DNA of 64,000 bases from an uncultured Anaeromyxobacter sp. (GTDB lineage Bacteria > Myxococcota > Myxococcia > Myxococcales > Anaeromyxobacteraceae): positions 1 to 64,000 of the forward strand of contig CAIOAK010000204.1 of assembly GCA_903855945.1 (NCBI GenBank), given 5' to 3'. Under the pieces are notes generated by a model. It was given only the letters and a program-made list of their open reading frames with translations. It was not told the DNA's origin and did not search any database. This document shows positions 29,250 to 37,581 of this stretch, piece by piece (the stretch's first letter is position 1; each line of letters opens with the position of its first letter). The position numbers and the translations under genes were made by a program.

Positions 29250-30665
29250 ATGCCCGCAGGCATCCGCTTCCTCCTCGACGGCAAGGTCCGGGAACTCGAC
29301 GGGATCGACCCGACGTGGACGGTCCTCGACTGGCTGCGGGGGGAGGAGCGCCGCTGCGGCTCGAAGGAGGGCTGTCGGGAGGGGGACTGCGGCGCCTGCA
29401 CCGTCGTGCTCGCGGAGCTCCACCGGGGAGAGCTGCGCTACCGGGCGGTGAACGCCTGCATCCTCTTCGTGCCCGCCCTCGACGGGAAGGCGCTCCTCAC
29501 CGTGGAGAGCCTCTCCTCGCCGGGAGAGGCGCTCCATCCGGTGCAGGCGGCCATGGTGGAGTGCCACGCCTCCCAGTGCGGGTTCTGCACGCCCGGATTC
29601 GTGATGTCGCTCCTCGCCCTCTACGAGAGCGAGCCCGCACCGTCCCGGGAGCGGGTGAACGAGGTGCTGGCGGGGAACCTGTGCCGCTGCACCGGCTACC
29701 GGCCCATCGTGGAGGCCGCCGGGCGCGCCTTCGAGCGGGGCGGCGGACCGCGCCTCGCCGCGCACCAGGCGGCGCTCGCGGCCCAGCTGTTCGCCATCGC
29801 CCGCACCGGTACCCTCGTGGTGGAGGGCGCCGGACGGCGCCTCTTCGCGCCCCGGACGGCCGACGCCCTCGCCGACCTCCTGCTCGAGCACCCCGAGGCG
29901 CACATCCTCGCCGGCGGAACCGACGTCGGCCTCCAGGTCACGAAGCAGCACCGGGAGCTCCACACCCTCGTCTCCCTGGGCGCCGTCGAGGAGCTCTCGG
30001 AGGCCGTCCGGACGCGGACCCACGTGGAGATCGGCGCGGCCGCCACCTACACCGACGCCCTCGCCGTCCTCTCCGGTCCCTTCCCGTCTCTCGCCGCGCT
30101 CGTGCGCCGCATCGGCTCCCAGCAGATCCGGAACACCGGGACCCTCGTCGGCAACGTGGCCAACGCCTCCCCCATCGGCGACACGATGCCCGCGCTCCTC
30201 GCCCTCGGCGCCTCCGCCGTGCTCCGGCGGGGAGCGGACCGCCGGGAGATCCCCCTCGACGACTTCTTCCTCGCCTACCGCAGCACGGCCCTGCAGCGCA
30301 GCGAGTTCATCGAGCGGATCCGCCTGCCGCTGCCCCGGCCCGGGCTTCGCTTCGCCACCTACAAGGTCTCGAAGCGGCGGGACCAGGACATCTCCGCGGT
30401 CTGCGGCGCCTTCGCGGTGACCCTCGAGCGCGGGCGCGTGCGCGAGGCGCGGCTCGCCTTCGGCGGGATGGCCGCGACGCCCAGGCGGGCGGTCGCCTGC
30501 GAGGCCGCGCTCCTGGGGAAGCCCTGGACGGAGGAGACCGTGGCGTCCGTGCTCCCGGTGCTCGACGGCGAGTTCCAGCCCCTCTCCGACATGCGGGCGA
30601 GCGCCGCCTACCGGACGCTCGTGGCCCGCAACCTGCTGCGGCGATTCCAGGCGGAGGCGACGTGA
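29250..30665 (+). CDS. xdhA: xanthine dehydrogenase small subunit, [2Fe-2S] + FAD
   Basis: A 471-residue small subunit carrying both iron-sulfur clusters and the FAD domain. The first cluster has Cys36, 42, 47 and 50 in CGSKEGCREGDCGAC; the second has QCGFCTPGF and NLCRCTGYRP. The FAD-binding domain begins near residue 200 with LAGGTDVGLQV and continues with GSQQIRNTGTLVGNVANASPIGD. It passes electrons from the molybdenum centre in XdhB to NAD+. It starts 10 bases after ygfK and overlaps xdhB (GTGA). The length is typical of the proteobacterial XdhA (about 480). Confidence 0.95.
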   Translation: MPAGIRFLLDGKVRELDGIDPTWTVLDWLRGEERRCGSKEGCREGDCGACTVVLAELHRGELRYRAVNACILFVPALDGKALLTVESLSSPGEALHPVQAAMVECHASQCGFCTPGFVMSLLALYESEPAPSRERVNEVLAGNLCRCTGYRPIVEAAGRAFERGGGPRLAAHQAALAAQLFAIARTGTLVVEGAGRRLFAPRTADALADLLLEHPEAHILAGGTDVGLQVTKQHRELHTLVSLGAVEELSEAVRTRTHVEIGAAATYTDALAVLSGPFPSLAALVRRIGSQQIRNTGTLVGNVANASPIGDTMPALLALGASAVLRRGADRREIPLDDFFLAYRSTALQRSEFIERIRLPLPRPGLRFATYKVSKRRDQDISAVCGAFAVTLERGRVREARLAFGGMAATPRRAVACEAALLGKPWTEETVASVLPVLDGEFQPLSDMRASAAYRTLVARNLLRRFQAEAT

Positions 30666-33001
30666 GCGCTCCCCGGAAGACCCGCCCGGCTGTCCACGCC
30701 CCTCTCCCCCACGACAGCTCCGAGCGGCACGTGCGCGGCGACGCCCTCTACGTGGACGACCTCCCGGAGCCCAGGGATCTCCTGCACGCCTTCGTCCGCC
30801 TGAGCGAGAGGGCGCACGCGCGCATCCTGCGTCTCGACGTGGGGCCGGTGCCCGGCTCGCCCGGCGTCGCGGCGGTGATGACCGCCTCCGACCTCCGGCA
30901 CGGGAATGCGATCGGCCCGGCCTTCCCCTGGGACCCCGTCTTCGCCGACGGGACGGTCGAGTACTTCGGCCAGTCGCTCTTCGCCGTCGCCGCCGACACG
31001 GTGGAGAACGCCCGGCGGGCCGCCCAGCGGGCGGTGGTGGAGTACGAGGATCTCCCCGCCATCCTCACCATCGAGGAGGCGCTCGCCCAGGGCTCGTTCG
31101 TCCTGCCCACCGAGGTGATGCGGCGCGGCGATCCACCGGCCGCGCTCGCCCGCTCCCCCCGCCGCCTCTCCGGGCGCCTCCACATGGGCGGCCAGGACCA
31201 CTTCTACCTCGAGGGGCAGGTCGCCATGGCCATCCCCCGCGAGGGCGGCGCGCTGCACGTCTTCAGCTCCACGCAGGCCCCCACCGAGGTCCAGCACCTC
31301 GTGGCCCGGACGCTCGGGAAGGCCTACGGCGAGGTGACCGTCGAGGTCCGGCGCCTCGGCGGCGGCTTCGGCGGAAAGGAGACGCAGGCCGCCCTCATCG
31401 CCGTGATCGCCGCGCAGCTCGCCGACCGCACCGGCCGCCCGGTCAAGCTGCGGCTCGACCGGGACGACGACATGCTGCTCACCGGGAAGCGGCACGACTT
31501 CCTCGTCGACTACGACGTGGGGTTCGACGGCGCCGGGCGCATCCTCGGCCTCGACCTCGTGCTCGCCTCCCGCTGCGGGATCTCCGCCGACCTCTCCGGC
31601 GCGGTGAACGACCGGGCCATGCTCTCCGCCGACAACTGCTACTGGCTCCCCCACCTCTCGGTCACGTCGCACCGCTGCCGGACGAACACGGTCTCCAACA
31701 CCGCATTCCGGGGATTCGGCGGGCCGCAGGGGGTGATGGCCATCGAGTGGGTGGTGGACGAGGTGGCCCGGGCGCTCGGCAAGGACCCCCTCCAGATCCG
31801 GCGGCGGAACCTCTACGGGACCCGGACCCGCAACACCACGCCCTACGGGATGAGGCTCGACGAGAACCCCATGCCGGCCATCCTCTCCGAGCTGGAGCGG
31901 AGCGCCTCCTACGCGGCGAGGCGGAAGCAGATCGCGGCCTTCAACGCGGCGAGCCGCTTCTCCCGGCGGGGGCTCGCGCTCACGCCCGTCAAGTTCGGGA
32001 TCTCCTTCACGGCCACCCACATGAACCAGGCCGGCGCGCTCGTCCACGTCTTCACCGACGGAAGCGTCCAGCTCTCCCACGGCGGGATCGAGATGGGGCA
32101 GGGACTGCACGTGAAGGTCGCGCAGGTGGTGGCCGACGAGCTCGGCGTCGGGATCGACCGGGTCCGGGTCATGGCCACCAGCACCGAGAAGGTGCCGAAC
32201 ACCTCGCCGACGGCCGCCTCCACCGGGAGCGATCTGAACGGCAAGGCGGCCGAGGCCGCGGCCCGGAACATCCGCCGGCGCATGGCCCGCCTGGCGGCCG
32301 GGCACCTGGGCGGCCGCCCCTCGGCCGCGGTCTTCGAGGGCGGGAGCGTGCGCATCGGGAGACGCGCCATGCCCTTCGCCGCGGTCGCGAAGCTCGCTCA
32401 CGTCGAGCGGGTCTCCCTCTCGTCCACCGGCTTCTACCGCACACCGCTCGTCCACTGGGACCGCGGGACGTTCCGGGGGCGCCCCTTCTACTACTTCGCC
32501 TGGGGCGCCGCGGTCTCCGAGGTGGAGATCGATCTCCTCACCGGGGAGTACCGGGTCGTGCGGGTGGACATCCTCCACGACTGTGGCGGCTCCCTCAACC
32601 CGGCCATCGACCGCGGACAGGTGGAGGGCGGCTTCGTCCAGGGCATGGGCTGGCTCACCACCGAGGAACTCTGGTGGGATCCGAAGGGGCGGCTCGCCAC
32701 CCACGCACCTTCCACCTACAAGATCCCGGCCTGCAGCGACGTGCCCGAGGACTTCCGCGTGACGCTCCGGCTCGACGAGGGGAACCGGTTGCCGACCGTG
32801 CGCCGGTCGAAGGCGGTGGGCGAGCCTCCGGTCATGCTGGCCATCTCCGTGTTCCACGCGCTGAAGGACGCGGTGGCCGCCTCCGCCGACCACCGGGCCA
32901 GCCCCCGGCTCGACGCGCCGGCCACGCCGGAGCGCGTCCTCCTCGCCGTCGAGGAGCTTCGCCAGCGCCTCGCCGCGCCCCCTCCGGAGACCTCCCGGTG
33001 A
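30662..33001 (+). CDS. xdhB: xanthine dehydrogenase molybdopterin-binding subunit
   Basis: A 779-residue large subunit hydroxylating hypoxanthine and xanthine to urate at the Mo centre. It has RRLGGGFGGKETQA, NTAFRGFGGPQGVMAIE (active-site Arg), SHGGIEMGQGLHVKVAQVVADEL and the catalytic-glutamate region SKAVGEPPVMLAI, all matching the XdhB family in length and order. Start GTG 30662 overlaps the xdhA stop and the gene's own stop overlaps xdhC, giving a tightly coupled xdhABC. It is clearly different in architecture from the XdhD-type enzyme encoded 3.5 kb upstream, so the window has two separate purine hydroxylases. Confidence 0.96.
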   Translation: MSAPRKTRPAVHAPLPHDSSERHVRGDALYVDDLPEPRDLLHAFVRLSERAHARILRLDVGPVPGSPGVAAVMTASDLRHGNAIGPAFPWDPVFADGTVEYFGQSLFAVAADTVENARRAAQRAVVEYEDLPAILTIEEALAQGSFVLPTEVMRRGDPPAALARSPRRLSGRLHMGGQDHFYLEGQVAMAIPREGGALHVFSSTQAPTEVQHLVARTLGKAYGEVTVEVRRLGGGFGGKETQAALIAVIAAQLADRTGRPVKLRLDRDDDMLLTGKRHDFLVDYDVGFDGAGRILGLDLVLASRCGISADLSGAVNDRAMLSADNCYWLPHLSVTSHRCRTNTVSNTAFRGFGGPQGVMAIEWVVDEVARALGKDPLQIRRRNLYGTRTRNTTPYGMRLDENPMPAILSELERSASYAARRKQIAAFNAASRFSRRGLALTPVKFGISFTATHMNQAGALVHVFTDGSVQLSHGGIEMGQGLHVKVAQVVADELGVGIDRVRVMATSTEKVPNTSPTAASTGSDLNGKAAEAAARNIRRRMARLAAGHLGGRPSAAVFEGGSVRIGRRAMPFAAVAKLAHVERVSLSSTGFYRTPLVHWDRGTFRGRPFYYFAWGAAVSEVEIDLLTGEYRVVRVDILHDCGGSLNPAIDRGQVEGGFVQGMGWLTTEELWWDPKGRLATHAPSTYKIPACSDVPEDFRVTLRLDEGNRLPTVRRSKAVGEPPVMLAISVFHALKDAVAASADHRASPRLDAPATPERVLLAVEELRQRLAAPPPETSR

Positions 33002-33774
33002 CGACCTGGATCGAGGCGCTCGCGGGCCTGTCGGCTCGCGGCGAGCCGGCCGTCCTCGTCACCGTCCTGCGCGCCGACGGGTCCACGCCCCGGGGGGCGG
33101 GCACGAAGATGGTGATCTCCGCCGCGGGGGCCCAGGGGACCATCGGCGGAGGGCACCTGGAGCTCGAGGCCACCCGCGCGGCCCGGGAGATGCTTGCCGC
33201 CTCGGCGGTCGGCGAGCCCCCGCCTCCGTTCTCGCGCGACTTCGGCCTCGGGCCCAGCCTGGGCCAGTGCTGCGGGGGCGCCGTCACCCTGCTCTTCGAG
33301 GCGATCCTCCCGCCCCGCTGGAACGTCGCGCTCTTCGGGGCCGGCCACGTCGGGCGGGCGCTCACGAGGCTGCTCGGCGACCTGCCCTGCCGGGTGGACT
33401 GGTTCGATTCCCGTCCGGGCGAGTTCCCCGGCGACCTGCCCGCGAACGTGCGCGCCGTGGTCACCGACGATCCCGAGGGGGAGGTCCGCGACCTGCCGCC
33501 CGGGTGCGACCTCGTCATATTCACTCACAGTCACGATCTCGACCAGGCCATCGTCGCCGCGGCGCTCCGGCGCCGGGATCTCGGCTACCTCGGGCTCATC
33601 GGATCGCGCACCAAGCGGGCCCGCTTCGAGGCCCGGCTCCGCGAGCGGGGGTTCTCCGACGCGGACCTCTCCCGGCTCGTCTGCCCCATCGGGCTGCCGG
33701 GGGTCGGAGGCAAGGAGCCGGCCGAGATCGCCATCTCGGTCGCGGCCCAGCTCCTGCAGCTGCGCCCGGGCTAG
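32998..33774 (+). CDS. xdhC: xanthine dehydrogenase accessory protein XdhC
   Basis: A 258-residue Moco-insertion/sulfuration chaperone for XdhAB. The N-terminal XdhC/CoxI domain has GSTPRGAGTKMVI, GTIGGGHLE and the Moco-binding LGQCCGGAVTLLFE. The C-terminal Rossmann domain has VALFGAGHVGRAL and the late block GSRTKRARFEARLRERG. GTG 32998 overlaps the xdhB stop. The stop is in a CTAG shared with the convergent guanine deaminase. A dispersed palindrome at 33520 falls in VIFTHSHD, using the rare codons ATA, ACT and AGT. Confidence 0.95.
   Translation: MTTWIEALAGLSARGEPAVLVTVLRADGSTPRGAGTKMVISAAGAQGTIGGGHLELEATRAAREMLAASAVGEPPPPFSRDFGLGPSLGQCCGGAVTLLFEAILPPRWNVALFGAGHVGRALTRLLGDLPCRVDWFDSRPGEFPGDLPANVRAVVTDDPEGEVRDLPPGCDLVIFTHSHDLDQAIVAAALRRRDLGYLGLIGSRTKRARFEARLRERGFSDADLSRLVCPIGLPGVGGKEPAEIAISVAAQLLQLRPG
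33520..33534. repeat. dispersed palindrome copy (10/12)
   Basis: TTCACT-CAC-AGTCAC in xdhC, in phase TTC ACT CAC AGT CAC, with ATA just before. Its codon phase differs from the majority class, so a shared amino-acid motif cannot explain it. Confidence 0.68.
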
Positions 33775-34241
33775 TAACGGACCCGGTCGGCCTTCCGCTC
33801 CCAGTCCTCGAAGGGGGTGCGCGCCTCGCCCGGCAGGAGCTGGACCATCGGGATGCTCCGCTCGGCGATGCCCTTCGCCACCTGCTCGTAGATGCTGGCG
33901 TCGTCGAAGCCGATGCGGGCCGCGTCGGCACGCCCGTTCCCGTAGCAGATGCGCCCGATGCGCGCCCAGTAGATGGCGGAGAGGCACATGGGGCAGGGCT
34001 CGCAGCTCGCGTAGATCTCGCAGCCCGAGAGGTCGAAGCGCCCGAGCGCCGCGCAGGCGGCGCGGATGGCCACCACCTCGGCGTGGGCGGTGGGATCGTT
34101 CGTCGAGGTGACCTGGTTGAACCCCTCGCCGACGATGCGTCCACCCTGGACCACCACCGCGCCGAAGGGGCCGCCTCGCCCCTCCTCGAGCCCCTGCCGG
34201 GAGAGCGCGATGGCCCGCCGCATGAAATCCTTCTCGTCCAT
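33771..34241 (-). CDS. guaD: guanine deaminase (CDA fold)
   Basis: Converts guanine to xanthine, feeding xanthine dehydrogenase. The 156-residue product equals the length of the Bacillus GuaD type. The zinc site is THAEVVAIRAA (His and catalytic Glu) plus CEPCPMCLSAIYWARI (two Cys). The C-terminal DDASIYEQVAKG ... PGEARTPFEDWERKADRVRY is the domain-swapped tail characteristic of this guanine deaminase, distinguishing it from TadA. ATG 34241 is chosen; longer in-frame starts add a non-conserved tail. It is convergent with xdhABC, its stop sharing CTAG with xdhC. Confidence 0.92.
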   Translation of the reverse strand: MDEKDFMRRAIALSRQGLEEGRGGPFGAVVVQGGRIVGEGFNQVTSTNDPTAHAEVVAIRAACAALGRFDLSGCEIYASCEPCPMCLSAIYWARIGRICYGNGRADAARIGFDDASIYEQVAKGIAERSIPMVQLLPGEARTPFEDWERKADRVRY

Positions 34242-34355
34242 CCCGGTCCCCTTCCCCGCTCCGATCCGCGCGAGGCGCCACGCCGTCACCGCGTGGAGGG
34301 ATGGTAGTACGGAAGGCGCCCCTTTTCTCGGTCCTCCTCCGGTGGCGAAATGCGA

Positions 34356-34377
34356 ACGGGGGCCGCGAGGCCCCCGT
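34356..34377 (-). terminator. hairpin, probable terminator of the BMP importer operon
   Basis: Perfect 9-bp stem ACGGGGGCC/GGCCCCCGT with a GCGA tetraloop, 25 bases beyond the BMP lipoprotein stop (34402). On the minus strand it is followed by TCGCATTTC, only a weak U-rich tail, so termination efficiency is uncertain. The 160 bases between the BMP gene and guaD hold nothing else visible. Confidence 0.55.
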
Positions 34378-34401
34378 CCAGGACTGCGGTTGCCGTGGAG
34401 G

Positions 34402-35535
34402 TTACTTCCCCGACGGAACCTTGCCCTCGACGCCCTTCACGTAGAAGTTCACCGCGCCGTTCCACTTGTCGTCACCGACCACGCCCTTCGCGAGGACCTC
34501 CTTGCCGGTGTTGTCCAGGAGCGGACCCTGGAATGCCGCCACCGTGCCGGCCTTCATGCCCGCCTTGGCGTCCTCGACCTTCTTCTTCGTCGAATCCGGG
34601 ATGAAGGTGGCGAGGGCCACGAACTCGGGCAGCCCTTCCTTCACGCCCCACTTCGTCGCCTCGGTCTTCCAGGTCTTGTTGAGGACGTCGCCGATGGCCT
34701 TGTCGTAGTAGAGGCCCCAGTTCAGCCGTGCCGAGCCCAGGTGGGCCTTGGGGGCGAACGCGCTCATGTCGCTGTCCCAGCCGAACGCGTACTTGCCGTT
34801 CTTCTCGGCCGTCTGCAGCACCGCCGTGGAGTCGGTGTTCTGGAGCAGCACGTCGGCCTTCTGGTTGATGAGCGACTGGGCCGCCTCGGCCTCCTTCGGG
34901 GGATCGAACCAGCTGCCCACCCAGACGACCTTGGTCTTCACCTTCGGGTTGACGCTCAGCGCACCCAGCGTGAAGGCGTTGATGTTGCGGAGCACCTCGG
35001 GGATGGGGAACGAGCCCACGAAGCCGATGACGTTGGTCTTGGTCATCTCGCCGGCCACGATGCCCGCGAGGTAGGCGTCCTCGTAGAAGCGCCCCTCGTA
35101 CACCCGGAGGTTCGGGGCCATCTTGTAGCCCGTGGCGTGCTCGAAGTAGACGTCCGGGAAGTCCTTGGCGACCTTCTCCATCGAGTCGCCGAAGCCGAAC
35201 GAGGTGGCGAAGATGACCTTGTTGCCCTGGGCGACCAGGTCGCGGATGACGCGCTCGGCGTCCGGACCCTCGGGCACCTTCTCGACGAAGGTGGTCTTGA
35301 TGCGGTCTCCGTACTTCGACTCCGCGTACTTGCGCCCCAGGTCATGGGCGAAGGTCCATCCGGCGTCTCCCACGGGACCGACGTAGACGAATGCGACCTT
35401 GAGCGGCTCGGGCTTCGCCGGAGCGGCGACGGGCGCCTCGGGCTTCTTCGGCTCCTCCTTGGCGCAGGCGAGCAGGGTGCCTGCGCCCAGCACCGCGATG
35501 AGGGCCAGGTTCTTCAACGACGAGCGACGGTTCAT
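34402..35535 (-). CDS. BMP/PnrA-family ABC transporter substrate-binding lipoprotein
   Basis: A 377-residue lipoprotein that captures substrate for an ABC importer; characterised BMP (PnrA-like) proteins bind purine nucleosides. A basic start and hydrophobic core lead to the lipobox TLLAC with Cys24, followed by a Pro/Lys/Glu-rich linker. The family blocks VAFVYVGPVGDAGWTFAHDLGR, FATSFGFGDSM, YEGRFYEDAYLAGIVAGEMTK and GWDSDMSAFAPKAHL follow. It is the last gene of cassette A (ATPase-permease-permease-BMP), 55 bases after the permease stop. Nucleoside or base specificity is supported by the surrounding purine genes but not proved. Confidence 0.92.
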   Translation of the reverse strand: MNRRSSLKNLALIAVLGAGTLLACAKEEPKKPEAPVAAPAKPEPLKVAFVYVGPVGDAGWTFAHDLGRKYAESKYGDRIKTTFVEKVPEGPDAERVIRDLVAQGNKVIFATSFGFGDSMEKVAKDFPDVYFEHATGYKMAPNLRVYEGRFYEDAYLAGIVAGEMTKTNVIGFVGSFPIPEVLRNINAFTLGALSVNPKVKTKVVWVGSWFDPPKEAEAAQSLINQKADVLLQNTDSTAVLQTAEKNGKYAFGWDSDMSAFAPKAHLGSARLNWGLYYDKAIGDVLNKTWKTEATKWGVKEGLPEFVALATFIPDSTKKKVEDAKAGMKAGTVAAFQGPLLDNTGKEVLAKGVVGDDKWNGAVNFYVKGVEGKVPSGK

Positions 35536-35590
35536 GGATTCGTTTCTCCTCTTCCGGGTACGGGTATCTACGGCGTGGGGTGCTGCTGCT

Positions 35591-36511
35591 TCAGGAGCCA
35601 GGGTAGAAGGGCTTTCCCAGGGATGCGGGCATGTTGAGGCGGATCCAGGCCGGATTCCGCGAGATGAGCACGAGGACCACTATTGTAGCGAGGTAGGGCA
35701 GCATGCTCATGAATTGCAGCGGGACTTGCACCCCCCGTGCCTGGAGGTGGAGCTGGAGCATCGTGACTCCGCCGAAGAGGTAGGCGCCGAGGAGCAACCG
35801 GACCGGGCGCCAGGTGGCGAAGACCGTGAGGGCGAGCGCGATCCACCCTCGCCCCGCCACCATCCCCTCCACCCACAGCGGGGCATACACGACCGAGAGG
35901 TACGCGCCGGCGATCCCGCAGAGGGCTCCTCCCACGACGACGGCCAGGAGCCGGATCCGCCGCACCGGATAGCCGAGCGCGTGGGCCGACTCGGGATTCT
36001 CCCCGACGGCGCGCAGGACGAGCCCGGCGCGCGTCCGCTGGAGCATCCAGGCCAGCGCCACCGTCCCGAGGATGGTGAGGTAGGCGAGCAGGTGCTGGTC
36101 GAACGCCGCGGGGCCGAGGAAGGGCACGTCGCGAAGCCCCGGGATGGAGAGGTCGGGGTGCTCCCCGAGCTTCTGCCCCACGTAGCCCGCCCCCAGGTAC
36201 GCGGAGAGGCCGCCCCCGAAGAGGCTGACGGCGAGCCCGGTCGCGTACTGGTTCGTGTGGAGCCAGATGACGAGCCATCCGAAGAAGGCCGCCAGGATGG
36301 CGCCCGCCCCCGCCCCGGCGGCGAACCCGATCCACTCGTTCCCGGTGTGGAACGTGACCGCGTAGCCGGCGAGCGCGCCGACGAGCATCATCCCCTCGGC
36401 CCCCAGGTTGAGGACGCCCGCCCGCTCGTTCACGAGGAGCCCCAGACCGGCGATGGCGAGCGGGGTCCCCGAGCTCAAGGTGGCCGCGACGAGGAGCGCG
36501 ATCTCGTTCAT
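35591..36511 (-). CDS. BMP-type ABC transporter permease (inner subunit 2)
   Basis: A 306-residue inner-membrane permease of the branched-chain/nucleoside permease family, with about eight to nine hydrophobic helices. Signatures are PLAIAGLGLLVNERAGVLNLGAEGMMLVGA near the N-terminus and RAVGENPESAHALGYPVRRIRL in the cytoplasmic coupling loop. ATG 36511 overlaps the stop of the upstream permease as ATGA. Partner of the 36508-37581 permease and the twin-domain ATPase. Paralogous to the permease at 43427. Confidence 0.92.
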   Translation of the reverse strand: MNEIALLVAATLSSGTPLAIAGLGLLVNERAGVLNLGAEGMMLVGALAGYAVTFHTGNEWIGFAAGAGAGAILAAFFGWLVIWLHTNQYATGLAVSLFGGGLSAYLGAGYVGQKLGEHPDLSIPGLRDVPFLGPAAFDQHLLAYLTILGTVALAWMLQRTRAGLVLRAVGENPESAHALGYPVRRIRLLAVVVGGALCGIAGAYLSVVYAPLWVEGMVAGRGWIALALTVFATWRPVRLLLGAYLFGGVTMLQLHLQARGVQVPLQFMSMLPYLATIVVLVLISRNPAWIRLNMPASLGKPFYPGS

Positions 36512-37581
36512 GCGGACCTCCTCCAGCGCACCCGGGACAGGATGAGCGTGTCACAGGCCAGCAGGGAGAAGAGCAGCACGCCCTGGAATACGCCGGACAG
36601 CGCCGAGGGCAGCCCGATGCGGGACTGGGCGAGCTCCCCCCCGATGAGGAACGAGGAGAGGACGAAGCTCCCGAGCACGCAGCCGATGGGGTGCAGCCGT
36701 CCGACGAAGGCCACGATGATGGCCGTGAACCCGTACCCGGACGCCACGTGCGGGGTGAGCTGCCCCATGGGGCCGGTCACCTCCAGGGCACCCGCGACGC
36801 CTGCGAGCGCGCCGGAGATGAGCAGCGTGGACCAGAGCGCGGAGCGCGCCGAGAAGCCGGCGTATCGCGACGCGGCGGGAGCCGGACCTCCGACCTGGAG
36901 CTTGTACCCCCCGAGCGTCCGGAACATGAAGAACCAGGCCACCACCGCGGTGACGAGCGAGAGGACGAATCCGGCGTTGAGCCGCATCCCCCGCAGCAGC
37001 CTCGGCACGTCGGTGTTCGCCGCGAAGTTCACCGTCTGGGGGAAGTTGAAGCCCTCCGGGTTCTTCCAGGGTCCGAAGACCAGGTAGCTGAGGAGCAGGT
37101 TCGCCACGTACACGAGCATGAGGCTCACGAGGATCTCGTTCGCGTGGAACCGGTCGCGCAGGAACGCGACGATGGACGCCCAGATCGCCCCGCCGATGGC
37201 GCCGGCCACGACGGCGAGGAAGAAGAAGGCCCACTGCGGGATGGCGATCTGCCCCTCCGTCACGGTGAGCGCGAGCCAGCCCGCAGCGATGCCGCCGACC
37301 AGGTACTGCCCCTCGGCGCCGATGTTCCAGACGTTGGAGCGGAAGCAGAGGGAGAGCCCGAGCGAGATGAGGATGAGCGGCGTGGCCTTGAGGCCGAGCT
37401 CCGTCAGCCCGCGCAGCCCGTGGAACGGCTCCACGAGGAAGATCCGGAGCCCCTCGACGGGGCTCTTCCCGAGGAAGGCGAAGAGGAGCGCCGCGACGGC
37501 GATGGTGATGGCGAGCGCGATGACGGGTGACAGGACGCTCATCCATCGCGAGGGGGCCGCCCGGGCCTCGAGCACGATCAC
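36508..37581 (-). CDS. BMP-type ABC transporter permease (inner subunit 1)
   Basis: A 357-residue membrane protein of the same importer. It has a long first periplasmic segment, then LILISLGLSLCFRSNVWNIGAEGQYLVGG, FHANEILVSLMLVYVANLLLSY and ASRYAGFSARSALWSTLLISGALAGVAGALEV, which match the YufP/NupB-like subunit. The start is GTG 37581, overlapping the ATPase stop as GTGA; a longer in-frame start would lie inside the ATPase gene. Its own stop overlaps the second permease. Paralogous to the permease at 42330. Confidence 0.9.
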   Translation of the reverse strand: MIVLEARAAPSRWMSVLSPVIALAITIAVAALLFAFLGKSPVEGLRIFLVEPFHGLRGLTELGLKATPLILISLGLSLCFRSNVWNIGAEGQYLVGGIAAGWLALTVTEGQIAIPQWAFFFLAVVAGAIGGAIWASIVAFLRDRFHANEILVSLMLVYVANLLLSYLVFGPWKNPEGFNFPQTVNFAANTDVPRLLRGMRLNAGFVLSLVTAVVAWFFMFRTLGGYKLQVGGPAPAASRYAGFSARSALWSTLLISGALAGVAGALEVTGPMGQLTPHVASGYGFTAIIVAFVGRLHPIGCVLGSFVLSSFLIGGELAQSRIGLPSALSGVFQGVLLFSLLACDTLILSRVRWRRSA

